A DNA stretch of 64,000 nt, taken from positions 744,001 through 808,000 of the forward strand of contig NZ_AP023054.1 in assembly GCF_019703835.1 (NCBI RefSeq), read 5' to 3'. This DNA comes from Thaumasiovibrio subtropicus (GTDB lineage: Bacteria > Pseudomonadota > Gammaproteobacteria > Enterobacterales > Vibrionaceae). Below, one piece after another: positions 31,139 to 41,411 of this stretch (its first letter is position 1; the number at the start of each line of letters is the position of its first letter). The position numbers and the translations under genes were made by a program. The notes under the pieces are model-generated. The model saw nothing but the letters and a program-made list of their open reading frames with translations, ran no database searches and was not told where the DNA came from.

Positions 31139-32692
31139 ATGACCACAAATATCCATGACCAACGCATTCTGATCTTGGACTTCGGATCTCAGTACACTCA
31201 GCTAGTTGCGCGCCGTGTACGTGAAATCGGTGTTTACTGTGAACTGTGGAGCTGGGACGTTGAAGAAGCGGATATTCGTGAATTCAATCCAGACGGTATC
31301 ATCCTATCTGGTGGCCCAGAGAGCGTGACAGAAGATAACTCACCACGTGCGCCACAATATGTTTTTGACTCTGGTGTGCCTGTGCTTGGTGTCTGTTACG
31401 GCATGCAAACCATGGCAGAGCAGTTAGGTGGTAAAGTTGCCGGTTCTACAGAGCGTGAATTTGGCTACGCACAAGTGAAAGTGTCGGGCGAGTCTGCACT
31501 GTTTAAAGATCTAGAAGCGACGCAAGACGTTTGGATGAGCCACGGCGACAAAGTTGTCGAGATCCCAGCAGACTTCGTTAAAGTTGGCGAAACGGATACG
31601 TGTCCTTACGCAGCAATGGCGAACGAAGAGAAGAAGTACTACGGTGTTCAGTTCCACCCAGAGGTAACACACACTAAGCAAGGCCTACAAATGCTAGAGA
31701 ACTTTGTTCTTGGTGTCTGTGGTTGTGATCGTCTATGGACTTCTGAATCAATTATTGAAGACGCCGTTGCTCGAATTAAAGAGCAAGTGGGTGACGATGA
31801 AGTGATTCTTGGCCTATCGGGCGGTGTCGATTCATCAGTCGTTGCGATGCTAGTGCACCGCGCCATCGGTGATAAGCTAACTTGTGTATTTGTTGATAAC
31901 GGCCTACTTCGTCTTAACGAAGGTCAGCAAGTGATGGACATGTTCGGCGATAAGTTCGGCCTAAACATTATCAAAGTTGATGCTGAAGAGCGCTTCCTTG
32001 CGGCACTAGAAGGCAAATCGGATCCTGAAGAGAAACGTAAGATCATTGGTCACGTGTTTGTCGACGTGTTCGATGAAGAATCGAAGAAACTAAAGAATGC
32101 CAAGTGGCTAGCGCAGGGTACCATCTATCCTGACGTGATCGAATCTGCGGCCTCTAAGACAGGTAAAGCACATGTGATCAAGTCGCACCACAACGTGGGC
32201 GGTCTGCCAGATGATATGGAAATGGGACTTGTTGAGCCACTGCGTGAGCTGTTCAAAGACGAAGTGCGCAAGATTGGCCTTGAGTTAGGTTTGCCATACA
32301 ACATGCTTTACCGTCACCCATTCCCGGGTCCTGGTTTAGGTGTTCGTGTTCTTGGCGAAATCAAGAAAGAGTACTGTGATTTGCTACGTCGTGCAGATGC
32401 GATCTTCATTGAAGAGCTACACGCTGCAGATCTTTACAACAAAGTCTCTCAAGCGTTCACTGTATTCTTGCCAGTGCGTTCTGTTGGTGTGATGGGTGAT
32501 GGTCGTAAGTACGACTGGGTTGTCTCACTGCGTGCAGTAGAAACGATCGACTTTATGACCGCGCACTGGGCTCACTTGCCATACGACTTCCTAGGTAAGG
32601 TCTCTAACCGCATCATCAATGAAGTCGACGGTATTTCCCGTGTAGTTTACGATATTTCAGGTAAGCCACCTGCGACCATTGAGTGGGAATAA
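31139..32692 (+). CDS. guaA: GMP synthase (glutamine-hydrolysing) GuaA
   Basis: GuaA aminates XMP to GMP using glutamine. The 517-residue product has an N-terminal class I amidotransferase domain (Cys in LGVCYGMQ, His and Glu in QFHPEVTHT), then an ATP-pyrophosphatase domain with PP-loop LSGGVDSSV at about 226-234 and a C-terminal dimerisation domain ending in PATIEWE. It lies 108 bases after guaB with a hairpin in the gap. Confidence 0.98.
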   Translation: MTTNIHDQRILILDFGSQYTQLVARRVREIGVYCELWSWDVEEADIREFNPDGIILSGGPESVTEDNSPRAPQYVFDSGVPVLGVCYGMQTMAEQLGGKVAGSTEREFGYAQVKVSGESALFKDLEATQDVWMSHGDKVVEIPADFVKVGETDTCPYAAMANEEKKYYGVQFHPEVTHTKQGLQMLENFVLGVCGCDRLWTSESIIEDAVARIKEQVGDDEVILGLSGGVDSSVVAMLVHRAIGDKLTCVFVDNGLLRLNEGQQVMDMFGDKFGLNIIKVDAEERFLAALEGKSDPEEKRKIIGHVFVDVFDEESKKLKNAKWLAQGTIYPDVIESAASKTGKAHVIKSHHNVGGLPDDMEMGLVEPLRELFKDEVRKIGLELGLPYNMLYRHPFPGPGLGVRVLGEIKKEYCDLLRRADAIFIEELHAADLYNKVSQAFTVFLPVRSVGVMGDGRKYDWVVSLRAVETIDFMTAHWAHLPYDFLGKVSNRIINEVDGISRVVYDISGKPPATIEWE

Positions 32693-32723
32693 TCGCACTC
32701 CAATGTCCTCAACTGTTTCAGTG

Positions 32724-32749
32724 AAAAGCGCCGCAAGGCGCTTTTTTTT
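32724..32749 (+). terminator. Intrinsic terminator after guaA
   Basis: AAAAGCGCC and GGCGCTTTT form a 9-bp stem with a GCAA loop and a T8 run. Confidence 0.93.
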
Positions 32750-33094
32750 GCTCTGTTTTACCTATTTCGTGTTCGATAAAATCATCAGTACAGAAAAGTT
32801 GCCAACTGCACCCTGTTGAAGATTGTAGGAGGAATGGAATTGTTGTAATTGACGTGCTACAAACGCGCTCCGTATGTTGATATCGTGTGATATTGTCGTT
32901 GTAATTTTATTAGTGAAATATTTTGCTTTAAATATTTTTCTCGATATGTGATTTGGCTCTTTGGTAAAATGATAGCTAATTCTACTTTTTAGAGTTCATT
33001 AAACGATATAATGCAACGGCATTCAGGTGATAGGTCTGAATGTTGACGCGATAGACGTCGTACACAACAAAGCCACTACACAAATGGAGCTCCT
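32750..33094 (+). other. AT-rich upstream region of the first AbgT-type gene
   Basis: No gene is visible. A TATAAT at 33007-33012 is a likely -10 box, though no good -35 stands 17 bases before it. A stem of CATTCAG (33020-33026) and CTGAATG (33036-33042) would sit at the very 5' end of such a transcript. A TGGAGCTCCT just before 33095 carries the ribosome site. Confidence 0.5.
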
Positions 33095-34654
33095 ATGAGC
33101 AAACAAGATACTCAGGCTATGCCAGCACCATCTCAGGGTGCTATGGATAAGTTTCTGAATTTTATTGAGAAAGCAGGTAACAAAATCCCAGATCCTGCTC
33201 TGCTATTTTTCTGGGGACTCGTCACGGTATGGGTTCTTTCAGCCATCCTGTCACGCTTTGAATTTGATTTAATCCACCCTGTTACTGGTACCGCAGTTCA
33301 AGTTAATAACCTTTTGACTGGTGAAGGGTTCGCGAATTTCCTTGCGACTATGGTCGGCAACTTCACAGGCTTTGCGCCACTGGGTATCGTATTGGTTGCC
33401 ATGCTTGGTGTAGGTGTTGCGGAAGCCTCAGGTTTCATTAACACGGGCCTGAAAAAAATGCTGATGGTCACACCTGCGAAGTTCGTGACACCAATGCTGA
33501 TTTTGGTTGCGATTGTATCGCACACCGCTGCTGATGCTGGTTACGTACTGGTTATCCCTCTTGGTGGTATCATTTTCCACGCAGCAGGTCGTCACCCTCT
33601 AGCGGGTATTGCGGCAGCATTTGCCGGTGTATCCGGTGGTTTCGCGGCTAACTTTATCCCGTCAGGTATTGATCCACTGCTCGCGGGCTTTACGCAAGAA
33701 GCCGCGGCTATCCTTGACCCTGACTATGTGGTTAACCCTCTCGCTAACCTTTACTTCACTGGTATGTCTTCAATCATCATTGTCGGTATCGGTTGGTATG
33801 TGACTGAGAAGATCATTGAACCTCGTCTAGCGAACACGCCAATCGATGATGATGCAGAAGAAGCACCGGATATGGGCTCATTCACTGCCATCGAAAGTAA
33901 AGCCTTCTCACGTGCAGGTTGGGCGATGCTAGCGGGTATCGTAGCGCTTGTTGTTGCGCTGATTCCTGAGACGTCACCGCTACGTGCACCGGACGGTCAG
34001 ATCACTTCTTTTGCTGCACCGGTGATGCAGTCTATCGTTCCACTCATTTTCATCTTGTTTGTAATCCCTGGCGTAGTGTACGGCAAAGTCGCAGGCACGT
34101 TTAAAGCCTCAGACGATGTGATTAAAGCGATGTCGAAAACGATGGCGGGTATGGGTGGCTTCATGGTGATGGCCTTCTTCATTGCGCAGTTCCTTGTGGC
34201 CTTTACAGACTCTAATCTAGGTACGCTATTGGCTTTATCGGGCGCACAAGGTCTACAAGCGCTAAACCTCCCTGGTCAGGTGACTATCGTCGGTATGATT
34301 CTGTTGACTGCATTCGTAAACCTATTGGTTGGTTCTGCATCAGCAAAATGGGCATTGATTGGTCCAATTATGGTTCCAATGCTAATGGCTGTGGGTATTT
34401 CGCCTGAGCTGACTCAAGCGGCATACCGTGTTGGTGACTCAGTCTCCAACATTATTTCGCCAATGATGGTGTTCTTCCCGCTTGTGGTTGTTTACATGCA
34501 GCGCTACGTGAAGAACTCAGGTATCGGCTCATTGGCCTCTATGATGATGCCTTACTCTATCGCCATGCTGATTGGCTGGACTGCCTTCTTACTTCTTTAC
34601 TGGTTCGTTGGTATCCCACTAGGTATTCAAGCGCCTTACACTTACACCATGTAA
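33095..34654 (+). CDS. AbgT-family transporter (copy 1)
   Basis: The product belongs to the AbgT family of inner-membrane transporters, whose known members include the p-aminobenzoyl-glutamate importer AbgT and the sulfonamide exporters MtrF and YdaH. It is 519 residues with about ten to twelve hydrophobic segments. Family motifs include LGVGVAEASGF, SHTAADAGYVLVIPLGG, AAFAGVSGGFAANFIPSG, GSASAKWALIGPIMVPML and AYRVGDSVSNIISPMM. Substrate cannot be told. No peptidase or abgAB-like gene is next to it. A paralogue of equal length follows after 446 bases. Confidence 0.93.
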   Translation: MSKQDTQAMPAPSQGAMDKFLNFIEKAGNKIPDPALLFFWGLVTVWVLSAILSRFEFDLIHPVTGTAVQVNNLLTGEGFANFLATMVGNFTGFAPLGIVLVAMLGVGVAEASGFINTGLKKMLMVTPAKFVTPMLILVAIVSHTAADAGYVLVIPLGGIIFHAAGRHPLAGIAAAFAGVSGGFAANFIPSGIDPLLAGFTQEAAAILDPDYVVNPLANLYFTGMSSIIIVGIGWYVTEKIIEPRLANTPIDDDAEEAPDMGSFTAIESKAFSRAGWAMLAGIVALVVALIPETSPLRAPDGQITSFAAPVMQSIVPLIFILFVIPGVVYGKVAGTFKASDDVIKAMSKTMAGMGGFMVMAFFIAQFLVAFTDSNLGTLLALSGAQGLQALNLPGQVTIVGMILLTAFVNLLVGSASAKWALIGPIMVPMLMAVGISPELTQAAYRVGDSVSNIISPMMVFFPLVVVYMQRYVKNSGIGSLASMMMPYSIAMLIGWTAFLLLYWFVGIPLGIQAPYTYTM

Positions 34655-34673
34655 GTTCGGGTATCCTGTTATC

Positions 34674-34698
34674 AAAGCCTCGCAAGTTGCGAGGCTTT
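34674..34698 (+). terminator. Stem-loop after the first AbgT-type gene
   Basis: AAAGCCTCGCAA and TTGCGAGGCTTT form a long dyad around a tiny loop, followed by TGTTGTC. It is a probable terminator, though the U-run is short. Confidence 0.75.
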
Positions 34699-35100
34699 GT
34701 TGTCTCTAGGTGTTTTTCTCTCAGCGAGTATTTTCAACGCGACCCCATTCAACACACCGCTTACTCTTGTTGCCTATTCTTTGTCCAATTTCTTGGTCGC
34801 CTATTGCATACCTGTTTCATCTGTAGTTTGATTGCGTTGGTGGTGTTCTTGTTTTGTTAATAAATATTGTTTTTGTGGTAAAAGTTGAATTTTAATGTTG
34901 TTTGTGATCATCTTTTAAATGCTTTGTATATTGGTTTATTTGACTGTATTGATTGCTTTTTATGGATTAATGTGCGACATAACTCTACTTTTATGGTTTA
35001 AGTTTTTATTTAGTGAAGAGTTTGTGAGTTTTTGATTTATGGTGTGTCATGCTATTTTTTGTCAATAACACAAAATTCATTTCTATAAAGGGAGTAGAGA
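34699..35100 (+). other. AT-rich gap between the two AbgT-type genes
   Basis: No open frame of note. From about 34850 it is strongly AT-rich, with T-runs. TTGATT (35032-35037) and an extended -10 TGCTATTTT (35050-35058) are a possible promoter, but the spacer is only 15. AAAGGGAG before 35101 is a clear ribosome site. The independent leader suggests that copy 2 is transcribed on its own. Confidence 0.5.
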
Positions 35101-36660
35101 ATGAGCGATGTATCACATGAAGCCAAAACACCGAGTCGTGGTGTGATTGGGTTCATCGAACGAGCAGGTAAACGGATTCCTGATCCTGTCATTATTTTCA
35201 TGTTCTTATTTGCCTTCTGTTTGCTGTTGACAGGCTTGATTGGCGGTATGCAGTTTGAGCTGGCGAACACCAGTGGCGGCACCACCGAGTACACCATTAA
35301 GAACATGCTGGCGACGGAAAACGTCCGCTGGATTTTTGACAACGCAATTTTAGCTAACTGGCTTTCATTTGGTGGTGGTGTCCTAGGTGTCATCATGATT
35401 GTCATGCTCGGTGTCGGTGTGGCTGAAAATTCAGGCATGCTCTCAGCTGTGATTAAGAAAGTGGGCCTGAAGATTAACGACAAGTATCTGCCTATGCTGG
35501 TGGTGTTCTTGGGTATCATGAGTTCGGTTGCAACGGATGCGGGCTATCTGGTTCTGATTCCACTGGCAGGTATGCTATACGCTGGTCTTGGTAAGAACCC
35601 ACTGACGGGTATGGCGGCAGCGTTTGCGGGTGTCTCGGCTGGTTTCTCTGCTAACTTAATTCCAGCAACGCCGATTGATGTCATCATTGGTAACAATGCG
35701 CGCGTATTTGCTGAAGCTCAGAATATCCCTTTTGCTAACAGTGCGGGCGTTGAGCTCAATCCTGCCACCATGCACTACTACTTTATCTTTGCGTCAACAT
35801 TCCTTTTGGCTGGTTTAGGTGCTTGGGTAACGGCAAAATACGTGGGTCCACGTTTGGAGAAAATGTCTTACACCATTCCTGAAGACATGAATCTTGATGA
35901 CTTCTCTGTTTCTCCAGAAGAAAACCGTGGTATCAAAGCCGCAGGTGTTGGTCTTTTAGTTTCTATTGCTGTGATCGTTGGGTTGGCAATGGGGCCTTTA
36001 GCTCCCTACACCAATGATGCAGGTCGAACCGTCACGCCTTACCTTGATAATGTGATCTTGTTGATCGCAATGACGTTTATTATCGTTGGTGTCTTTTTCG
36101 GTGTTGCAGCGGGCAAATTTAAGAATGTGCAAGATGTCGTGACTTCGATGGTGAAGCAGATGAACACCATGGGTTACGTTCTGGTACTCACTTTCTTCTG
36201 TTACAACTTCCTTGGTTTGATGAACCATTCTGGCCTCGGTACTTACATTACATACCTAGGCGCGACCTTCCTCGGCGCATTAGGTCTGCAATCATTCCCA
36301 ATCTTGTTGATTATCGGTTTTGTTATTACAACCGCAGTCATCAACTTGTTTGTTGGTGGTATGACGTCGAAGTGGATGCTATTAGGTCCAATTTTTGTTC
36401 CTATGTTGTACCAAGTAAACCCGGATATGACCCCTGATATGGTAGCAGCAGCTTACCGAGTTGCAGATTCATCTACCAACATCATTACGCCGATGATGAC
36501 CTATGCCGGTGTTATTCTTGCCTTTATGCGCAAGTACAAGCCTGAGCTGACTTTCGGTGATGTGATTGCGATGATGGTCCCTTACTCGACAGCCTTCTTG
36601 CTGGCATGGACTGGTTTGCTGGTGGGTTTCTTTGCCTTCGGTATCCCACTCGGCTTCTAA
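35101..36660 (+). CDS. AbgT-family transporter (copy 2)
   Basis: This is a second 519-residue AbgT-family membrane protein. It shares with copy 1 the start motif FIERAGKRIPDP, LGVGVAENSGM, VATDAGYLVLIPLAG, AAFAGVSAGFSANLIPATP, MTSKWMLLGPIFVPML and AYRVADSSTNIITPMM. Many positions between these differ, so it is a diverged paralogue and not a fresh copy. Transport direction and substrate are unknown; the family includes both uptake and export proteins. Confidence 0.93.
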   Translation: MSDVSHEAKTPSRGVIGFIERAGKRIPDPVIIFMFLFAFCLLLTGLIGGMQFELANTSGGTTEYTIKNMLATENVRWIFDNAILANWLSFGGGVLGVIMIVMLGVGVAENSGMLSAVIKKVGLKINDKYLPMLVVFLGIMSSVATDAGYLVLIPLAGMLYAGLGKNPLTGMAAAFAGVSAGFSANLIPATPIDVIIGNNARVFAEAQNIPFANSAGVELNPATMHYYFIFASTFLLAGLGAWVTAKYVGPRLEKMSYTIPEDMNLDDFSVSPEENRGIKAAGVGLLVSIAVIVGLAMGPLAPYTNDAGRTVTPYLDNVILLIAMTFIIVGVFFGVAAGKFKNVQDVVTSMVKQMNTMGYVLVLTFFCYNFLGLMNHSGLGTYITYLGATFLGALGLQSFPILLIIGFVITTAVINLFVGGMTSKWMLLGPIFVPMLYQVNPDMTPDMVAAAYRVADSSTNIITPMMTYAGVILAFMRKYKPELTFGDVIAMMVPYSTAFLLAWTGLLVGFFAFGIPLGF

Positions 36661-36686
36661 ACGATTCATTCAATATTTGCAAATAC

Positions 36687-36712
36687 AAGCTGGCCCTAGT
36701 GCCAGCTTTTTT
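36687..36712 (+). terminator. Intrinsic terminator after the second AbgT-type gene
   Basis: AAGCTGGC and GCCAGCTT form an 8-bp stem with a 6-base loop and a T6 run. Confidence 0.9.
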
Positions 36713-36853
36713 AGTTATTTAGTGCTGAACTTGATTCTCATATGCAATTTTTTGTTGTTTTTTTAGGATGACATCTTCAACTATTGCGACTTCCTGTACT
36801 ACTTTTATTGATACATATCTCTATATACCTAGATGTTCACGAGAGTATCTGTC

Positions 36854-38872
36854 ATGTTCAAGATGAAGTTGAATCAAAAACTGTATGCGGGCTTTCTCGC
36901 TATAATCGCGTTAATGTTGTTCGTCAGTGTCGTGGTCTGGTCTAAAGCGAATGCCATTGAAAAAATCGCGCAAGAAGTCAATGCAGATGACGTTCCGGGC
37001 GTTATTCATTACCTCAATGTCCTCAATGTTGTTGGTGCGATGCAGTCCAATGTGCTCGAGTATTTAGCGGGGGAAACGGATGAAGTTGACAACTTCAAAC
37101 AAAACTACCAGCTATTTCAGCGCGAGTTCGCCATTTTAAAGCCTCTTGAGTATGCAAAGCCCTCCGATCAACAAAAAATGGATCTGATCGAGTCAAAAGT
37201 GAACGAGTACTACAACGTGGTTGTTCGTGATGTGTTTGGACGCTATAACCCGGATGACGAAAAATGGGCGTATGAGTTCATTGATAAACTTGAAAATGAA
37301 CAAGGTGCCAAGCTAGAAGGCATTTTGGAAAGGCTGAGTGAACAAGAGTTCAATGATGCCTTGAAAGAGACAGACATTCGAGAAACCGTGAACGATGACC
37401 TGCCCGGTGTACGTTATTATTTGGAGCTTGTTGATGAATCGGGCGATATTCTCGCCTCTTTGACTGAATACGTGACGGGAGAAGCGGATGAAATCGATGC
37501 GGTACGCAGGAATGCCGCTGAGTTTAGCCAATACTTTGAAAGGCTAAAGCCGTTAGAGCAAAAGCCTGCAGAAGTTGCCGCACAGCGTGAAATCGATCAA
37601 CTGTACAATGAGATTGTGGGTGGGGCAGAGCAGGTCTTTGCACGATACAACCCATTGAGTCGTGCTGCGGCGATTCAAACCGTCGATCAGCTCGAACATG
37701 ACGTTTACAGCATTGTTGAAGAAATTCTCTTTGTTTCAGCGCAAGAGGAGAAAGCAGATGCCACCAAAGCGTTAGATACCGTTGTCGCTGATCTCAATGG
37801 TGTGATTACGTTGATCATTGTTGTCGTTCCTATCGCTGTTTTGATCGCGATTGCTATTGCTTACTTTCTCGCTAACTCTATCAATACGCGTGTTTCTACG
37901 GTATTGGGGATCGCAAATGCGATTGCATCCGGTGATTTAACCAGTGATATCAAGAAAGATGAAAGTGGTGATGAAATTGGTGAGCTTGCGGTTGCGATGG
38001 GAGATATGCAGAAATCACTCAATAGCCTGTTAAAAGAGGTGAACGCGGTGGCGATGCAAGTCACCGACTCGTCGAAAGAGATCCTTGATTCGTGCCAGCA
38101 GATGGAGCATGCCAACGGTTCGCAAGCGCAGAAAGCTGAGCAAATTGCGACAGCGGTCGAAGAGATGAGTCTAACCTCGAACGAGGTTGCGGGGCAGAGC
38201 TCGAATGCGGCTGATAATGCAATGCAGGCGGGTGAGCAAGCCAATGTGGGGGGCAATGTCGTCAATGCCACCGTAGAGAGAATCAATGCGATTGCTGCGA
38301 TTGTGAGTGAAACTGCCGAAACGGTCGACAACCTCGGTACGCAAAGTTCGCAAATCAGTGAAGTGATTCGGGTGATTAACGATATTGCTGAACAGACTAA
38401 CCTGCTGGCGCTGAATGCGGCGATTGAGGCCGCCCGAGCCGGTGAGGCTGGACGTGGTTTTGCCGTGGTTGCGGATGAAGTCCGTGCTCTAGCAGAGCGA
38501 ACCAGTAAAGCGACGCAAGAGGTTACCGATTCCATTACGGCGATTCAAAGTGGGACGCAAGTTGCAGTGACGCGCATGAGTGAAGTAACGGAGCAAGTGG
38601 AAGAAGGGGTGAAGCAGGCGCAAAGTGCGGGTGAGTCGTTAAGTACCATAGTGGAAGGCACCGAAGGGCTGAAATCGATGATCACCTCGATTGCAGCGGC
38701 ATCTGAACAGCAGTCAGCTACCGCCAATGAGATGGCGAATGACATTAGTAGCATTAGCCATGCTGCGACAGAGTCGGTATCCGTTTCAAGTATGGCGGCA
38801 CAATCGGCGTCTGATATGAGCTCAAAAGCTGAGCAACTAAGTCAACTCGTGGCGAAGTTCCGTCTCGCATAG
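36854..38872 (+). CDS. Methyl-accepting chemotaxis protein with duplicated sensor
   Basis: The product should sense a signal outside the cell and control CheA. From the ATG at 36854 (GAGAG upstream) it is 672 residues; ATGs at 36833 and 36863 are also in frame. It has a first span at about 11-29, a periplasmic region 30-314, a second span at about 318-340, a HAMP domain to about 395, and the signalling domain with hairpin tip [19 protein letters not shown] at 513-531. The sensor has two similar halves: DDVPGV at 45 and DDLPGV at 181, each followed by YL, a GExDE(V/I)D motif, LKPLE and F(G/A)RYNP. No C-terminal NWETF-type tether is present. The ligand is unknown. Confidence 0.94.
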   Translation: MFKMKLNQKLYAGFLAIIALMLFVSVVVWSKANAIEKIAQEVNADDVPGVIHYLNVLNVVGAMQSNVLEYLAGETDEVDNFKQNYQLFQREFAILKPLEYAKPSDQQKMDLIESKVNEYYNVVVRDVFGRYNPDDEKWAYEFIDKLENEQGAKLEGILERLSEQEFNDALKETDIRETVNDDLPGVRYYLELVDESGDILASLTEYVTGEADEIDAVRRNAAEFSQYFERLKPLEQKPAEVAAQREIDQLYNEIVGGAEQVFARYNPLSRAAAIQTVDQLEHDVYSIVEEILFVSAQEEKADATKALDTVVADLNGVITLIIVVVPIAVLIAIAIAYFLANSINTRVSTVLGIANAIASGDLTSDIKKDESGDEIGELAVAMGDMQKSLNSLLKEVNAVAMQVTDSSKEILDSCQQMEHANGSQAQKAEQIATAVEEMSLTSNEVAGQSSNAADNAMQAGEQANVGGNVVNATVERINAIAAIVSETAETVDNLGTQSSQISEVIRVINDIAEQTNLLALNAAIEAARAGEAGRGFAVVADEVRALAERTSKATQEVTDSITAIQSGTQVAVTRMSEVTEQVEEGVKQAQSAGESLSTIVEGTEGLKSMITSIAAASEQQSATANEMANDISSISHAATESVSVSSMAAQSASDMSSKAEQLSQLVAKFRLA

Positions 38873-38896
38873 TGCGAAGATTGCGTCTCTAATTAG

Positions 38897-38931
38897 CAGG
38901 TGGTCTCTGTGGAGCCACCTGTTTTCATTTT
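38897..38931 (+). terminator. Likely terminator after the chemoreceptor gene
   Basis: CAGGTGG and CCACCTG form a 7-bp stem with a loop that can itself pair in part, followed by TTTTCATTTTT. Confidence 0.75.
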
Positions 38932-39022
38932 TCCTCTCGAACGCGCTAGCGGCATCTCGACGTGCTAGTCTGCTTCTGAAGCCTACCTCTTGAGGTGACT
39001 TGCGTATATACTCCTGCGCTGA

Positions 39023-39550
<528 letters not shown>

Positions 39551-39563
39551 CAGAGGGATATAG

Positions 39564-39589
39564 GCTGTGCAGCAGAATCACCGCACAGC
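39564..39589. terminator. Stem-loop between tadA and the small basic protein gene
   Basis: GCTGTGC and GCACAGC form a 7-bp stem with a 12-base loop between two convergent genes. There is no T-run on either side, so its use as a terminator is uncertain. Confidence 0.4.
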
Positions 39590-39596
39590 GGGGCAG

Positions 39597-39731
39597 TTAG
39601 TCTTCTGACGCTGCGACGAAGGCCGCACGTTGACGCCAAAGCACTTTCTTGTGGTTATTTGTCATCATTCTTTTGCGACGGGTCGCGGCAGTACGATGTG
39701 AGCGTTTAAACGCCGTATTTTTTCTTTTCAT
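39597..39731 (-). CDS. Uncharacterised 44-residue basic protein
   Basis: This short gene encodes 44 residues starting MKRKNTAFKRSHRTAATRRK and ending FVAASED. I do not recognise the family. It is very rich in Lys and Arg in the first two thirds, has one Trp, no Cys and no membrane span, and ends acidic. The start is supported by GGGAG 7 bases before the ATG, a better ribosome site than most in the window. It lies downstream of mltF on the same strand, 168 bases away, and converges with tadA. Its charge suggests nucleic acid or ribosome binding, but that is inference only. Confidence 0.65.
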   Translation of the reverse strand: MKRKNTAFKRSHRTAATRRKRMMTNNHKKVLWRQRAAFVAASED

Positions 39732-39800
39732 TCTACATCTCCCATTCTCACACTGGCAGCGCCTATCGGCATTTAATATCGCGAATGAGCGTTGTCAGTT

Positions 39801-39825
39801 GTGGTGCGATAGGGCATCGCACCAC
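39801..39825. terminator. Perfect 10-bp stem-loop downstream of mltF
   Basis: GTGGTGCGAT and ATCGCACCAC flank an AGGGC loop, in the gap between mltF and the small basic gene. On the plus strand it runs into CTCTTTATTA. On the minus strand, the strand of both neighbours, no T-run follows. It may protect or end the mltF mRNA. Confidence 0.5.
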
Positions 39826-39899
39826 TCTTTATTACCGGAGGCGTTGGCGGATTACCAGCGCTTTTGGTCTAACTTGGGCAAATGATGCAATTTACGTAC

Positions 39900-41411
39900 C
39901 TAGTTGCTGCTATTTTCATCACTTTGATTGTCTGTCGGCGATGAGGCGCTGGTGGCCGCACTGACCGCTGCGGATGTTGCTAACGCAGCAGAGACAGGTG
40001 AGATGGTTTCAATATCATCAATATTGACCTCTTCAATGACAGGTTCTTGCACTTTGAAGTAGCCCGTGATGCTTTGATAGTAGCGACGAATATTTTCCAC
40101 ATATTTTAAGGCTTCATCACCCCTTGCATAGCCGTAGCGCGTCTGGCTGTAGTACTGGCGTTTTCGCAGCAGCGGTAAGCGCTGTTTTACGTCTGCCCAT
40201 GCATCAGGATCGCCGCCTTGTGCGCGAGTAAGACGACGAGCATCCATCACATGACCAAAGCCAACATTGTAGGAAGCAAGCGCAAACCATACTTTTTCAT
40301 GCTCATCGATACTGTCGGGAATACGCTTTATGAGCTTGCTCAGATAGAGGGCACCACCACGAATGCTCTCTTCAGGATCCAAACGGTTTTTTACCCCGAC
40401 AGATTTTGCTGTTGGCAGGGTCAGCATCATCATGCCACGAACGCCTGTCGGCGAGACAGCGTTCGGATTCCAGTGTGATTCTTGGTAAGCCAGTGCAGCA
40501 ATCAATTTCCAATCAAACTCACCGGCGTACTTTTCAAACAAGGGTTGCCACTCGGGTAACTTATCTTCTAAAGCGCGAATAAAGGCACGCGTATCGACAT
40601 AGTCAAAGGTATCGACATGGCCGAAATATCGCTCTTCTAGTTTGGCAAGACCACCGGACTGCTTTAGTTCACCGAAAAACTCAATGATCAGGGCATGCAG
40701 GCTATCGTCACCGCCTTTTTCTAAATACCAACCAATTGGCTGATCTTCACTGAGCTCCAACGCGACGGCAATCTCAGGAAAAGTGCGTTGCATGATGGCG
40801 ACATCGACAGAGTCAGCGATAGTGTAATCGAGTGTCCCTTCTGCCACCATTTTGAGTAGCTCATCACCATCTTGGTTATCCGTGGTCTCCCAACTCAGTT
40901 CTGGGTGCTCGACTATAAGTGCATTGAGCGTCGCTTCATGACTGGAATTCGTGGTCACTTTTAATGTGGCATCCCTTGATGCGAGGTCTTCAATGCTGCG
41001 AGGGCGCCATTGGCCATTTTTATAAACTAACACTTGGCTAGCGAAGTAGTAGGCAGGGGCAGGGGCATAATGCGCCATGCGTTCAGGTGTAATTGTCAGG
41101 CCGGCAGCAATGAGGTCGATTTCACCTCGGTCAAGTGCAGGGAAAAGGCCCGACAACCCGAAGATTGGACGCATTTCAAGTGTGACACCAAGCTCGTCGG
41201 CAAGCATTGCGGCTAACTCGTAGTCAAGTCCTGTCGGACCGTCTTGCCCGATATAGTAGGAGAGTTGGTTATTGAGAGTACCCACTCTGAGAACACCTTG
41301 CTGACGAATCTCTTCCACTTTGCTCTGCTGTTGTGTAGGGTATTCACAGCCTGCAAGTAAGAGTAAGAAGGCGATCAGGCTTGTTAGTTTGCGTAGCCAG
41401 AATCTGGTCAT
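39900..41411 (-). CDS. mltF: Membrane-bound lytic murein transglycosylase F
   Basis: MltF cleaves peptidoglycan between MurNAc and GlcNAc with formation of an anhydro end, anchored in the outer membrane. I start at the ATG whose lead base is 41411, because the lipoprotein signal then is MTRFWLRKLTSLIAFLLLLA with Cys22 as lipid site. The product is 503 residues. Residues about 35-270 are an extracellular solute-binding (family 3) domain, and about 295-430 are the lysozyme-like domain with Glu311 in YQESHWNPNAVSPTGVRG. The tail is Ala/Ser-rich. It is divergent from purL. Confidence 0.95.
   Translation of the reverse strand: MTRFWLRKLTSLIAFLLLLAGCEYPTQQQSKVEEIRQQGVLRVGTLNNQLSYYIGQDGPTGLDYELAAMLADELGVTLEMRPIFGLSGLFPALDRGEIDLIAAGLTITPERMAHYAPAPAYYFASQVLVYKNGQWRPRSIEDLASRDATLKVTTNSSHEATLNALIVEHPELSWETTDNQDGDELLKMVAEGTLDYTIADSVDVAIMQRTFPEIAVALELSEDQPIGWYLEKGGDDSLHALIIEFFGELKQSGGLAKLEERYFGHVDTFDYVDTRAFIRALEDKLPEWQPLFEKYAGEFDWKLIAALAYQESHWNPNAVSPTGVRGMMMLTLPTAKSVGVKNRLDPEESIRGGALYLSKLIKRIPDSIDEHEKVWFALASYNVGFGHVMDARRLTRAQGGDPDAWADVKQRLPLLRKRQYYSQTRYGYARGDEALKYVENIRRYYQSITGYFKVQEPVIEEVNIDDIETISPVSAALATSAAVSAATSASSPTDNQSDENSSN

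Noticed and set aside
34880..34960. CRP site in the second AbgT-type leader
   Set aside because: TGTGATCATCTTTTA has only the left half of the consensus.
37861..38535. 224-codon frame on the minus strand inside the chemoreceptor gene
   Set aside because: It is rich in Ser, Ala and Leu as expected from the reverse of a chemoreceptor signalling domain; it has no ribosome site and lies wholly inside a clear gene.
39649..39885. 78-codon plus-strand frame in the tadA-mltF gap
   Set aside because: No ribosome site, unlikely start, and it overlaps the better supported 44-residue gene on the other strand.
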